64,000 nucleotides of DNA from an uncultured Desulfuromonadales bacterium (lineage in GTDB: Bacteria; Desulfobacterota; Desulfuromonadia; Desulfuromonadales; Geopsychrobacteraceae), in the NCBI GenBank assembly GCA_945787295.1, contig CALZHQ010000024.1, positions 7,937 to 71,936 on the forward strand. The letters are read 5' to 3'. The notes beneath the pieces are model-generated. The model made no database searches, was not told the DNA's origin, and was given only the letters and a program-made list of their open reading frames with translations. This document shows, in pieces, positions 27,168-35,351 of this stretch; position 1 is the first letter of the stretch, and the number at the start of each line of letters is the position of its first letter. Made by a program: the position numbers and the translations under genes.

Positions 27168-28472
27168 TTGAAATCTATTAAAAAACTGTTCCTTTTGATC
27201 ATTCTCGTCGGCCTGATTGCAGCGGCCGTTTATTACTTCCGCGATACCGAAGGACCGACCATCAGCCTGCTCCCTTCTTCCGGACCTATTTCGGCAAAAT
27301 CCCCATTGTCCCTGACATTGACCGATGAAGGCACCGGGCTTAAGCAGGTCCAGGTGACAGTCATTCAAGCCGGAAACCGGATGTCGCTGGTCGATCGTCA
27401 AGCCCCCCCGGAAGCAAAGCAGATCGATATCGAGTTGAACCTGGGTTCGCTGAAGCTCAAAGAGGGAGCGATTGAAATCGAAATCGTTGCCGGTGACCGG
27501 GCGATCTATCATCTCGGCAAAGGGAACAGCAGTTACAAATCGTTCAATCTGACTTACGATACTCGGCCACCGATCATTTCGATCCTCAGTAAAGCGCACA
27601 ATTTCACCAAAGGCGGCAGCGGTCTGGTCACCTACCGCTTAAACGAAGAGGTCGAAAAAACCGGTGTGGTGATCGGTGAGCTGTTCTTCCCTGCTTTCCT
27701 GCAGGACTCAGGAGCCTATGCCAGCTTGATTGCCTACCCGTATGATATGTCAGAAAGCGACTTTGTGCCGCGGGTTGTCGCCACAGACCTGGCCGGCAAT
27801 GAGCGCCAGGCGGGAATCTATTATCGCGCCAACAAGAAAAAATTTCGCCAGCGGAAAATCAATCTGAGCAAAAGTTTTCTCCAACAGAAAACACCGGAAT
27901 TCGAATCGATGGTCCCGGAACCGGGAGATGACTTAAAAACCTTCCTTTATGTCAACGGTGAGATTCGCAAACAGAATCGAGCCAAGATGGTGGAACTTGC
28001 AAAGAAAACAGCGCCGGCGCCACTCTGGCAAGGGAACTTTGCCCAGATGCGAGGAGCTTCTGCGCTGGCCCTGTTCGCCGATCACCGCAGCTACTACTAC
28101 GAAGGAAACAAGGTTGATAAGGCCGTCCATCTCGGCTACGACCTGGCGTCGGTCGCCCAGGCCAAGATCGAGGCCGGCAACGACGGGGAAGTTGTCTGGG
28201 CCGACTACCTCGGCATTTACGGCCTCTGCGTGGTTATCGACCACGGCCTCGGCCTGCAGACCCTTTACGCCCACATGAGCCAACTCGAGGTTCAACCGGG
28301 CGATATGGTCGTCCGCGGGCAAACCCTGGGCCGCAGCGGCGCGACCGGCATGGCTGGCGGTGACCACCTGCACTTTGGGGTTTTTGTATCCGGCATCGCC
28401 GTTCAGCCCCTCGAATGGTGGGATAAGAACTGGCTGAAAAATAACATCGACAGCAAATTGCAAAGCCAGTAA
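27168..28472 (+). CDS. Membrane-anchored M23-family (LytM) peptidase-like protein
   Basis: A 434-residue envelope protein. Residues 7-24 (LFLLIILVGLIAAAVYYF) are an N-terminal anchor; the middle is beta-rich and Ig-like (SPLSLTLTDEGTGLKQVQV). The C-terminal M23 domain has all zinc and catalytic residues: H321-LGYD325, H369 in YAHMS and H400-L-H402, so an active peptidoglycan endopeptidase is likely. The start is a TTG at 27168; no ATG upstream gives a better fit. It sits alone between the lpdA terminator and the promoter of the BMP gene. Confidence 0.9.
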   Translation: MKSIKKLFLLIILVGLIAAAVYYFRDTEGPTISLLPSSGPISAKSPLSLTLTDEGTGLKQVQVTVIQAGNRMSLVDRQAPPEAKQIDIELNLGSLKLKEGAIEIEIVAGDRAIYHLGKGNSSYKSFNLTYDTRPPIISILSKAHNFTKGGSGLVTYRLNEEVEKTGVVIGELFFPAFLQDSGAYASLIAYPYDMSESDFVPRVVATDLAGNERQAGIYYRANKKKFRQRKINLSKSFLQQKTPEFESMVPEPGDDLKTFLYVNGEIRKQNRAKMVELAKKTAPAPLWQGNFAQMRGASALALFADHRSYYYEGNKVDKAVHLGYDLASVAQAKIEAGNDGEVVWADYLGIYGLCVVIDHGLGLQTLYAHMSQLEVQPGDMVVRGQTLGRSGATGMAGGDHLHFGVFVSGIAVQPLEWWDKNWLKNNIDSKLQSQ

Positions 28473-28503
28473 TTGACTCGGCCAAATTTTATTTTCGCGC
28501 GAC

Positions 28504-28532
28504 TTGACACAGTTAATACGGCTGATCTAAAT
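28504..28532 (+). promoter_or_regulatory. Candidate sigma-70 promoter of the BMP-ABC operon
   Basis: A perfect TTGACA (28504-28509) is followed after 17 bp by CTAAAT (28527-28532), a weak -10. It lies 47 bp before the ATG of the binding protein. The good -35 with a poor -10 suggests activator dependence, but this is a guess. Confidence 0.45.
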
Positions 28533-28579
28533 AGAGTCTTTCAGTTTCCTTGATCATCTATCAAGAAAGGGTTGATGCA

Positions 28580-29656
28580 ATGAAGAAAACTGCACTGTTC
28601 CTGATGCTTCTGCTCGCAACCGGCCTCTCCAGCAACGGTTTTGCCGCCCACCACCAGAAGGAAATCAAGGCAGGCTTTATCTATGTCGGACCGGTCGGTG
28701 ATGCGGGTTGGACCTACGCCCACGATCAGGGCCGTCAGGAAATGGAAAAACTGCCGTTCGTCACACCATCAACCTTTATCGAATCAGTCCCCGAAGGAGC
28801 CGAATCCGCCCGAGTGATCAACGGTCTGGTCAGAAAAGGCGCCAACCTGGTGTTCACGACCAGCTTCGGCTATATGGATGCCACCATCGATGTTGCCCGG
28901 CGCAACAAGGACGTGGTCTTCATGCACTGCTCCGGGTTTAAAACTGCAGAGAATGTCGGCACGTACTTCGGCCGCATGTACGAACCGCGCTATCTGTCCG
29001 GGATCGTCGCCGGCAAAATGACCAAGAAGAACGTCATCGGCTACGTCGCCGCCTTCCCGATCCCCGAGGTTATCCGCGGCATCAATGCCTTTACCCTCGG
29101 CGTGCGCAGTGTCAACCCGCAAGCGGAAGTCAAAGTGGTCTGGACCCAGACCTGGTTCGATCCAGGCATCGAGCGTGACGCCGCCGACAGCCTGCTCGAC
29201 GTCGGTGCCGATGTACTGGCGATGCATCAGGATGCCCCGGCCACCCTGCAGGCCGCGGAAGCCCGTGGCGCTTACGTGGTCGGTTACAACTCCGATATGC
29301 GCGAGTTCGCCCCCAACGCCTTTCTGACCGCACCGGTCTGGAACTGGGGCGCCCTCTACACCAAGCTGGCCCAGGCGGTCAGTGAGGGAACCTGGAAATC
29401 GGAGCAGATCTGGGATGGCATGGCGCAAGGCCTGGTCGAACTGGCAGAATTCAACGCCAAGGTTCCGGCCGACGTGCAGGCATTGGTTGCCGAGAAAGCG
29501 ACGGCCATCAAAGCTGGCACCCTCCACCCGTTCAGCGGCCCGATCAAGGACCAGTCGGGCAAGGAAGTGGTTGCCGCCGGCAAAATCCACAGTGATGGCG
29601 AACTGCTCGGCATGAACTACTTTGTCGAAGGTGTGCAGGGAACCATCCCCAAGTAA
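28580..29656 (+). CDS. BMP-family ABC transporter substrate-binding protein
   Basis: A periplasmic binding protein of the Bmp/PnrA (Med) family, which captures purine nucleosides in characterised members. A signal peptide (MKKTALFLMLLLATGLSSNGFAA) is followed by KAGFIYVGPVGDAGWTYAHDQG and VNGLVRKGANLVFTTSFGYMD-like segments (here VINGLVRKGANLVFTTSFGYMDAT). 358 residues. It is the first gene of an operon with an ATPase, two permeases and a phosphoribosyltransferase. A hairpin just after the stop may raise its yield relative to the membrane genes. The ligand is inferred to be a purine base or nucleoside. Confidence 0.9.
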   Translation: MKKTALFLMLLLATGLSSNGFAAHHQKEIKAGFIYVGPVGDAGWTYAHDQGRQEMEKLPFVTPSTFIESVPEGAESARVINGLVRKGANLVFTTSFGYMDATIDVARRNKDVVFMHCSGFKTAENVGTYFGRMYEPRYLSGIVAGKMTKKNVIGYVAAFPIPEVIRGINAFTLGVRSVNPQAEVKVVWTQTWFDPGIERDAADSLLDVGADVLAMHQDAPATLQAAEARGAYVVGYNSDMREFAPNAFLTAPVWNWGALYTKLAQAVSEGTWKSEQIWDGMAQGLVELAEFNAKVPADVQALVAEKATAIKAGTLHPFSGPIKDQSGKEVVAAGKIHSDGELLGMNYFVEGVQGTIPK

Positions 29657-29668
29657 TTTCATCCAGCG

Positions 29669-29705
29669 GAAAAGGCACGTCTGCACTGACGGGCCTTTTC
29701 TTTTT
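29669..29705 (+). terminator. Attenuator-type hairpin between the binding protein and the ATPase genes
   Basis: GAAAAGGC...GCCTTTTC arms (29669-29700) with one internal A-G mismatch and an inner CGTC/GACG stem are followed by five Ts. It lies between the first and second genes of a transporter operon, a usual way to make excess binding protein. Confidence 0.7.
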
Positions 29706-29719
29706 CTCTGTTGGACTCC

Positions 29720-31237
29720 ATGCCCGATTTTCTACAGATCGAACATATCCGTAAAACCTTCCCTGGAGTCGTTGCTCTAGACGACGTCTCCTTCGCGGTC
29801 GGCACAGGGGAAATCCATACCCTGCTGGGCGAAAACGGTGCCGGCAAAAGTACCCTGATGAATGTCCTAACCGGGCTTTACCATCCCGACCGGGGCTCTA
29901 TCCGCATCGACGGGGAGAAAGTCAGCTTTACCAGCCCACGTGACTCCCTGGCCTGTGGTATCGGCATGGTCCATCAGCACTTCATGCTGGTCCCGGCCCA
30001 CTCGGTGTTCGAGAATATTCTGCTGGCACTCGACAAGATGCCGAACCTCTTCAGCCGTAAAAAGTACAAAGCAAAAATTCAACAGCTCATTGATGAGTTC
30101 GGGCTGGAGCTCGATCTCGACACCCCGGTGTGGAGACTCTCGATCGGCGCCCAGCAATGGATCGAACTGATCAAGCTGCTGATGCGCGATTGTCGCCTGC
30201 TGATCCTTGATGAACCGACAGCGGTACTCACCCCCCAGGAAGCGGACCGGCTGTTCGCTGTTCTGCAGCGGCTCAAGGAGCAGGACAAAAGCATCATTTT
30301 CATCTCCCACAAGATGCGTGAGGTGATGCAGATCTCAGACCGGGTCACCATCCTGAAGAAAGGTCACAGCATCGCCAGCCTGAGCCGAGGCGAATACGAT
30401 GAGAACAAGCTGGCCTCGCTGATGATCGGCGACGACAAGATCCCACAGTGGCAGAAGAATCTGCAGATGTCGGACGAAATCGTCCTCGACATTCAACAGC
30501 TGTCGGTGCGCAACGACCGCGGGCTCTCCGACCTGGACAGCTTCGACCTGCAATTGAAAAAGGGGGAAATCCTCGGAATCGCCGGTGTTGCCGGCAATGG
30601 CCAGAAAGCCTTGGCCGAAGTGCTGACCGGCCTCAAATCAGCCAGCAGCGGCCGGATCATGGCCAAAGGGGAAGACCTCACCGACAGTGATGCAAAAAAG
30701 TCTTACATCGCCGGCATCGCCCACATTCCGGAAGACCGCAAAAGCATCGGCATTGCTCCCGACATGAGTGTCGACGAAAACCTGATCATGAAAAGTTTCA
30801 AGAGCGGTGCCTTCACGCGTTGGATTTTCCAGGACAAAAAAGCGATCCGCCGCAACGCCATGGAGAAAATCGAGCAATTCTCCATCAAATCCGGCCCGGA
30901 CGGCACACCGGTGCGTTACCTGTCGGGCGGCAATATTCAAAAGGTAATTATTGCCCGCGAACTGTCGGAGCAACCGGCGGTACTGGTCGCCCTCTATCCA
31001 ACCCGCGGGCTCGATATCGGCAGCGCCGAGTATGTCCACAAGGTGATTGTCGATGGCGCCGACAAGGGGATGAGCACCATCCTGATCGCCGAGGATCTTG
31101 ACGAACTGTTGAAACTGAGCGACCGGATTGCGGTGATGTTCCGTGGCCAGCTGGTCGGTTATGTCGACCCGCGGGACACCAGTCGTGAGGAGATCGGCCT
31201 GATGATGAGCGGCGAAAAGCAAGGGGGTGTGGCATGA
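29720..31237 (+). CDS. ABC transporter ATP-binding protein, two tandem NBDs (simple-sugar/nucleoside type)
   Basis: A 505-residue ATPase with two nucleotide-binding domains, like RbsA or NupA. The first has GENGAGKSTLMN (Walker A), LSIGAQQWIELIKLL (signature) and LLILDEPTAVLTPQEADRL (Walker B). The second has a degenerate Walker A (GVAGNGQKALAEVL) and YLSGGNIQKVIIAREL. Such asymmetry is normal in this family. ATG 29720 is chosen; a TTG three codons upstream is possible, and neither has a strong ribosome site. Its stop overlaps the permease start (ATGA). Confidence 0.93.
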   Translation: MPDFLQIEHIRKTFPGVVALDDVSFAVGTGEIHTLLGENGAGKSTLMNVLTGLYHPDRGSIRIDGEKVSFTSPRDSLACGIGMVHQHFMLVPAHSVFENILLALDKMPNLFSRKKYKAKIQQLIDEFGLELDLDTPVWRLSIGAQQWIELIKLLMRDCRLLILDEPTAVLTPQEADRLFAVLQRLKEQDKSIIFISHKMREVMQISDRVTILKKGHSIASLSRGEYDENKLASLMIGDDKIPQWQKNLQMSDEIVLDIQQLSVRNDRGLSDLDSFDLQLKKGEILGIAGVAGNGQKALAEVLTGLKSASSGRIMAKGEDLTDSDAKKSYIAGIAHIPEDRKSIGIAPDMSVDENLIMKSFKSGAFTRWIFQDKKAIRRNAMEKIEQFSIKSGPDGTPVRYLSGGNIQKVIIARELSEQPAVLVALYPTRGLDIGSAEYVHKVIVDGADKGMSTILIAEDLDELLKLSDRIAVMFRGQLVGYVDPRDTSREEIGLMMSGEKQGGVA

Positions 31238-32304
31238 AGTTGGTCACTGAGCGCCGTGAAATCTCCTCTGCCTTGTTCCGCTTTTCGGCACCGGTCGTCT
31301 CGGTCTGCATCGCTCTTTTTGTCGCCGGTTTTCTACTCCTATCCAGCGGCGTCAACCCGCTTGAAGCTTACCGGGAGATCATCTATGAATCGCTCGGCTC
31401 CCTCTACGGCCTGTCGGAAACGCTGGTAAAAACCACACCGCTGATCTTCGCCGGGCTCGGCGTCAGTCTCGCTTTCCGCATGCAGATCTGGAATATCGGT
31501 GCCGAGGGGCAGATCTATATGGGCGCCATGGGCGCCAGTGGTGTGGCGCTCTTTTCCGGCATCGACAACCACCTGCTGATGATGGGTGCCATGTTCAGCG
31601 CGGCGTTTCTCTGTGGCGGCCTCTGGGCGGGAGTGGCTGGCTTTCTACGCGCCCGCTGGAGAGTGAACGAGGTTATCGTCACCCTGCTGATGAACTATAT
31701 CGCCATCCTGCTGGTCGACTACCTGGTCTACGGCCCCTGGAAAGATCCGCAAGGCTTCAATTTTCCGCTGACCGCACAGTTTACCGACACGGCTCGGCTG
31801 GCGGAATATTTCAACACCCGCCTGCACAGCGGTTTCTTCCTTGCGGTTTTCTGCGCCCTGCTGCTCTACCTGTTCATGGAACGGACCGTCTGGGGCTATG
31901 AAATCAAGGTGATCGGCAGCAATCCGAAAGCCGCCCAGTATGCCGGCATGCGGACCGGCCTGGCGATCTTTACTGTCCTGTTTTTGAGCGGCGCGATTGC
32001 CGGCATCGCCGGGTTCAGCGAGGTTGCCGGCTTGCAACACCGCCTGCAGCACGGCATCTCTCCCGGTTACGGCTACACGGCCATCATTATCGCCTGGCTG
32101 GCCAAACGCAGTGCCATCGGCGTGGTGATCGTCTCTTTTTTGATGGGTATCCTGCTGGTCGGTGGTGATAGTCTGCAACTGCTCTGGCAGCTGCCGGTCG
32201 CTTTCGTTTATGCCTTCCAGGGCTTGATCCTGTTCTTCCTGCTCGCTGCCGATTTCTTTATCCAGTATCGGGTCAAACTGGTCAAGGGAGGCTCTCATGC
32301 TTGA
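31234..32304 (+). CDS. ABC transporter permease (nucleoside/simple-sugar type), first subunit
   Basis: A 356-residue inner-membrane permease of the BPD_transp_2 family. About nine hydrophobic segments are visible, with the signature region AGLGVSLAFRMQIWNIGAEGQIYMGAMGA near residues 75-105. It starts with ATGA overlapping the ATPase stop and ends 8 bp inside the next permease gene. It pairs with the 32297 gene to form the channel. Confidence 0.93.
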   Translation: MKLVTERREISSALFRFSAPVVSVCIALFVAGFLLLSSGVNPLEAYREIIYESLGSLYGLSETLVKTTPLIFAGLGVSLAFRMQIWNIGAEGQIYMGAMGASGVALFSGIDNHLLMMGAMFSAAFLCGGLWAGVAGFLRARWRVNEVIVTLLMNYIAILLVDYLVYGPWKDPQGFNFPLTAQFTDTARLAEYFNTRLHSGFFLAVFCALLLYLFMERTVWGYEIKVIGSNPKAAQYAGMRTGLAIFTVLFLSGAIAGIAGFSEVAGLQHRLQHGISPGYGYTAIIIAWLAKRSAIGVVIVSFLMGILLVGGDSLQLLWQLPVAFVYAFQGLILFFLLAADFFIQYRVKLVKGGSHA

Positions 32305-33217
32305 GATTCTGCTTGATGCCACCGTCCGCGCCGGCACCCCGATTCTGTTTGCCACCCTGGGAGCGATCATCAATGAACGGGCCGGGATCATCAATCTGGG
32401 GATCGAAGGTCTGATGCTGATCGGTGCAGTGGCCGGGTTTGCTGCGACCCACGCCAGTGGCTCCCTGCTGGTCGGCGTGGTCGCCGCCTTCGCCATGGCC
32501 TTCCTCGCCGGCGCCATTCATGCCTTTATCACCGTGCAGTTGCGCGGCAACCAGATCGTCAGCGGCCTGGCATTGACCATGTTCGGTATCGGCATGACCG
32601 CCCTGTTCGGCAAAGGAATGGTCGGCTTGACCATCGCCGGTTTCGAACGACTTGAGATCCCTGGCCTCTCGTTACTGCCCGGAGTCGGCAAAGCCTTTTT
32701 CAATCAGGATCCGCTGATCTATTTCAGTTTTCTGCTGGTTGTACTGATCTGGCTGTTTTTCTACCGCACCCGCTGGGGCTTAGAGCTACGGACCCTGGGC
32801 GAAAATCCGGCGGCGGCTGACACCTGCGGGGTTCCGGTCAACCTCTACCGCTTTCTCGCAGTGACCATCGGTTCAGGAATTGTCGGCATCGGTGGTGCCT
32901 ATTTAAGCCTGGCCTTTACGCCGATGTGGATCGAAAACATGTCAGCCGGCCGTGGCTGGATCGCTGTGGCACTGGTGATTTTTGCCGGTTGGTCGAGCCC
33001 GCGGGCGATGCTCGGCGCCTATCTGTTCGGCGGCATCACCGCCATGCAGTTGCGCTTTCAGGCGATGGGGACCACTATCAGTGCCCACATCCTGCAGATG
33101 CTGCCCTACTTTTTCACCATCGTCGTGCTGGTGATATCCACACTTCGTTTACAGAAAGGTGCCAGCCAGCAGCCGGAAAGTCTGGGGTTACCTTACGACC
33201 GGGAGGACCGCAAATGA
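32297..33217 (+). CDS. ABC transporter permease (nucleoside/simple-sugar type), second subunit
   Basis: The partner permease, 306 residues, with eight or nine membrane segments. The segment ATLGAIINERAGIINLGIEGLMLIGAVAGF is the family hallmark, and GLELRTLGENPAAADTCGV is the cytoplasmic loop that contacts the ATPase. A strong AAGGGAGG ribosome site lies in the end of the preceding gene, which it overlaps by 8 bp. Its stop overlaps the start of the phosphoribosyltransferase gene. Confidence 0.93.
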   Translation: MLEILLDATVRAGTPILFATLGAIINERAGIINLGIEGLMLIGAVAGFAATHASGSLLVGVVAAFAMAFLAGAIHAFITVQLRGNQIVSGLALTMFGIGMTALFGKGMVGLTIAGFERLEIPGLSLLPGVGKAFFNQDPLIYFSFLLVVLIWLFFYRTRWGLELRTLGENPAAADTCGVPVNLYRFLAVTIGSGIVGIGGAYLSLAFTPMWIENMSAGRGWIAVALVIFAGWSSPRAMLGAYLFGGITAMQLRFQAMGTTISAHILQMLPYFFTIVVLVISTLRLQKGASQQPESLGLPYDREDRK

Positions 33218-33738
33218 ACTATGCAGCGCAAACCCTGCTGGAACGGATCAAGCGTGATGGCAAGATCAACGGCGAGGTCATCAAGGTCGATCGGTTTCTC
33301 AATCACATGGTCGATCCACAGCTGATCGATCTGCTCGCGGCTGATGTCGCCACCCAGTTTGCCGAGAAATCGATCGAAAAAGTCCTCACCGCTGAAACCA
33401 GCGGCATCATGCTGGCCCAGGCGGTTGCCGGCATGCTCGGCATCCCTTTTATTTACGCCAAAAAGAAGCGCCCCTTGACCATGGGCGAGCACTACGCCGC
33501 CGCCAGCTACTCTTTTACCAAACAGGAGTCAACAACCCTGTATGTGTCGAAAGAAGTGTTACGTCCACGCGAACGGGTCCTCTTCATCGATGACTTTTTG
33601 GCCAAAGGCTCGACCCTGAAAGCGATCGAAGAGATTGTTGAGCAAGCCGAGGCGATGCTGGTCGGCAGTGCGGTGATTATCAACAAGTCACAGCGGCGCG
33701 ATATTTACGCAATCCTGACGTTGGATGACCTCCACTAG
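33214..33738 (+). CDS. xpt: Xanthine phosphoribosyltransferase-like enzyme
   Basis: A 174-residue type I phosphoribosyltransferase that resembles Bacillus Xpt along its length: VIKVDRFLNHMVDPQLID, ASYSFTKQESTTLYVS and the PRPP loop VLFIDDFLAKGSTLKAI. It would convert a purine base (xanthine, possibly hypoxanthine or guanine) plus PRPP to the nucleotide. GGGAGG precedes the ATG at 33214, which overlaps the permease stop. Position at the end of a BMP-type importer operon supports uptake-coupled purine salvage. Confidence 0.88.
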   Translation: MNYAAQTLLERIKRDGKINGEVIKVDRFLNHMVDPQLIDLLAADVATQFAEKSIEKVLTAETSGIMLAQAVAGMLGIPFIYAKKKRPLTMGEHYAAASYSFTKQESTTLYVSKEVLRPRERVLFIDDFLAKGSTLKAIEEIVEQAEAMLVGSAVIINKSQRRDIYAILTLDDLH

Positions 33739-33922
33739 TCAGTGCCCAGCAACAAACCAAGCGTTATCCACGCTGACAGTGTTTTCCCCAGCCCTGCTCC
33801 AAATGGCCGCCTTATACCGTTTAAGCAGTGCCTTCCAACACCTATCAGCCCCCCCCATCATCGGCAGTCAAAACCCGACAAAATAAGCCGTTTCCTGCCC
33901 TTCTAATAATTGGCTTGAAGGT

Positions 33923-33938
33923 TGCAAATCGATTTGCA
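33923..33938. promoter_or_regulatory. 16-bp perfect palindrome, candidate operator
   Basis: TGCAAATCGATTTGCA is fully self-complementary, located 70 bp upstream of the small ORF at 34009. The length and symmetry fit a dimeric regulator site. Which regulator binds it is unknown. Confidence 0.4.
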
Positions 33939-34008
33939 GTCAACCGTTTTTCCCGCGGGCTAACATGCCCATTGTCACAATTTCGACTCTTACCTGGAGA
34001 GTTTGAGA

Positions 34009-34236
34009 ATGAATAATATGCTGAAAAAGTGGGCCAAATCGGCAACGGTGATCCCCCCGGCCAACCGGCCGGTCGGCTTAGAACGCCACCCGGTCAAGAC
34101 TTCGATAACCACCTCAACCTTGGCGAGTATCCCGACAAAGGCTATCCGCAGAATCAGCAGAACGGCCCCCCCTAGTCGCCACTGCACGTCTGGGGAACAG
34201 TCGCGGAGACTGCTCTCTCAACGTCTTGACGATTGA
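34009..34236 (+). CDS. Doubtful small ORF, possibly frameshifted
   Basis: A 75-codon ORF (MNNMLKKWAKSATVIPPANRP...) with a GGAGAG ribosome site 8 bases upstream. After a six-C run at about 34053 the reading becomes Arg/Ser/Thr-rich and unprotein-like. A one-base shift there would give a different ending, GQPAGRLRTPPG then DFDNHLNLGEYPDKGYPQNQ, which looks more natural. So this may be a small gene with a frameshift or a sequencing error. No family is recognised. Confidence 0.3.
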   Translation: MNNMLKKWAKSATVIPPANRPVGLERHPVKTSITTSTLASIPTKAIRRISRTAPPSRHCTSGEQSRRLLSQRLDD

Positions 34237-34404
34237 GCCCACTGTCAGCCCCAGTGTGCAATCATGAGAGGGAGTTACAGCTCTTCCATACAACACGAAG
34301 CTGTAGATTGCTGTCGATAATGCCATCCTGTTTGTCATGCTGGAAAGCTCTTGTCCCCTGCACAAGATTACAACATCGATAAATCGAGGAATCGCGTTGC
34401 TCAT
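34114..34404 (-). CDS. Doubtful small ORF on the minus strand
   Basis: A 96-codon ORF (MSNAIPRFIDVVILCRGQELSSMTNRMALST...) with a strong AGGGGAGG ribosome site 4 bases before the ATG. The second half is Arg-rich and overlaps the ORF at 34009 on the other strand. No motif or family is recognised. The ribosome site is the only support. Confidence 0.25.
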   Translation of the reverse strand: MSNAIPRFIDVVILCRGQELSSMTNRMALSTAIYSFVLYGRAVTPSHDCTLGLTVGSIVKTLREQSPRLFPRRAVATRGGRSADSADSLCRDTRQG

Positions 34405-34512
34405 CTGCCTCCCCTTCAAAGATGATTCCCTGCCCATGCGATCTGCCCTGGATTATATTTTCCCTTGCAGAGTATCTACCAACAGGTAATCTTGAACTGG
34501 ACAGGGGGACCG

Positions 34513-35103
34513 ATGAACTCTATTCTAAACGGTATGCGAAAACTTATTCTCTGCACCTTGATCATTTTTATGGCAACAGCAGTTTTTGCTGAAGAGCCTG
34601 AGTATGCGTTGAATATTTACGGCGCAAAAATGACGAGCAATAATTGGGACACATTTTTCACCGACACCAGCCGACTCGATTTCATCGACTCCAAGTTGTT
34701 GGTATTGAGTCTGGCGAAAAGGATCGGTCGCTATAAAGATCTCCTCAGCTACGAGATGGAAGGTCAAGTGGCCAAACATGACGGAATCCAGCAACACTGG
34801 GAGTTCAATGCCCTGGGAACAGTCCGCTGGGAACCGTTCTGGTGGGATCGTCACCTGGAAACCAGTGCTGCCTTCGGGCTGGGCCCATCCTTTGCGACGG
34901 AAACACCGAAAGCGGAAGTACGCAACGAAGGGGAATCCCAAAACTGGATGATCTATTGGATGATGGAGCTGGCACTGAGCCTGCCGGAAAAACCGAATTT
35001 GGCACTGATCACCCGCATCCACCATCGTTCTGAAGCCTACGGCCTGGTAGCCGATGAGGGCGGATCGAACGCCCTGGCAATTGGCTTGAAATTTCGTTTT
35101 TAA
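34513..35103 (+). CDS. Secreted beta-barrel outer-membrane protein of unknown function (PagL-like shape)
   Basis: 196 residues with a signal peptide (MRKLILCTLIIFMATAVFAEE after a short extension). Alternating hydrophobic strands and the terminal ...IGLKFRF ending in Phe are typical of outer-membrane barrels inserted by the Bam complex. Near the C-terminus ITRIHHRSEAYGL recalls the H-x-S-x-A region of lipid A 3-O-deacylases (PagL), but the match is partial, so enzyme activity is uncertain. The ATG at 34513 follows AGGGGG; an ATG at 34534 (MRKLIL) is an alternative. It precedes the zinc protein by 15 bp. Confidence 0.65.
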   Translation: MNSILNGMRKLILCTLIIFMATAVFAEEPEYALNIYGAKMTSNNWDTFFTDTSRLDFIDSKLLVLSLAKRIGRYKDLLSYEMEGQVAKHDGIQQHWEFNALGTVRWEPFWWDRHLETSAAFGLGPSFATETPKAEVRNEGESQNWMIYWMMELALSLPEKPNLALITRIHHRSEAYGLVADEGGSNALAIGLKFRF

Positions 35104-35118
35104 ATCAAAGAAGAGAAA

Positions 35119-35322
35119 ATGACTGCCGAAGAGAATAATTCCCCCTGGCTCTGCCATGTCTGCAACCGCAGTTCTAATCGAGGAGAGGGGCAAGCCTGCA
35201 GCGAATGCTTTAAAATAGCTTGCCGGCAGCATATGCTTATCGCCACAGTTCACAATTCCGATTCAGGGCTCTACGAACTTAAACCGGTCTGCGTCGAGTG
35301 CCAGCTGCAAAAAGAACTTTAA
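35119..35322 (+). CDS. Small zinc-binding protein with FYVE-like cross-brace spacing
   Basis: A 67-residue protein with eight potential zinc ligands: C12-C15, C27-C30, C35-H38 and C58-C61. The spacing CxxC-x11-CxxC-x4-CxxH-x19-CxxC resembles the eukaryotic FYVE finger (CxxC-x12-CxxC-x4-CxxC-x16-CxxC in EEA1, from memory), which binds two zinc ions in a cross-brace. The RRHHC lipid-binding motif is absent. AAAGAAGAG precedes the ATG. It lies between the barrel gene and the SUI1 gene, probably in one transcript. Its role is unknown. Confidence 0.75.
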   Translation: MTAEENNSPWLCHVCNRSSNRGEGQACSECFKIACRQHMLIATVHNSDSGLYELKPVCVECQLQKEL

Positions 35323-35351
35323 CCGCACAATTCGTCGAAGCGGGAATGAAC

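Larger units (their letters stand above)
33739..34512. other. Orphan region without a convincing gene
   Basis: 774 bp between xpt and the beta-barrel gene. It holds a 16-bp perfect palindrome (33923-33938), two overlapping doubtful small ORFs on opposite strands (34009 and 34404) and several homopolymer C-runs (33847, 34053, 34167). Codon use is irregular. It may be decayed coding sequence or an unrecognised RNA; no tRNA, riboswitch or insertion-sequence ends are seen. Confidence 0.4.

Noticed and set aside
33990..34187. Minus-strand ORF with a hydrophobic stretch (LGGAVLLILRIAFVGILAKV)
   Set aside because: No ribosome site, a GTG start, and it is antisense to the equally weak ORF at 34009; hydrophobicity comes from base composition.
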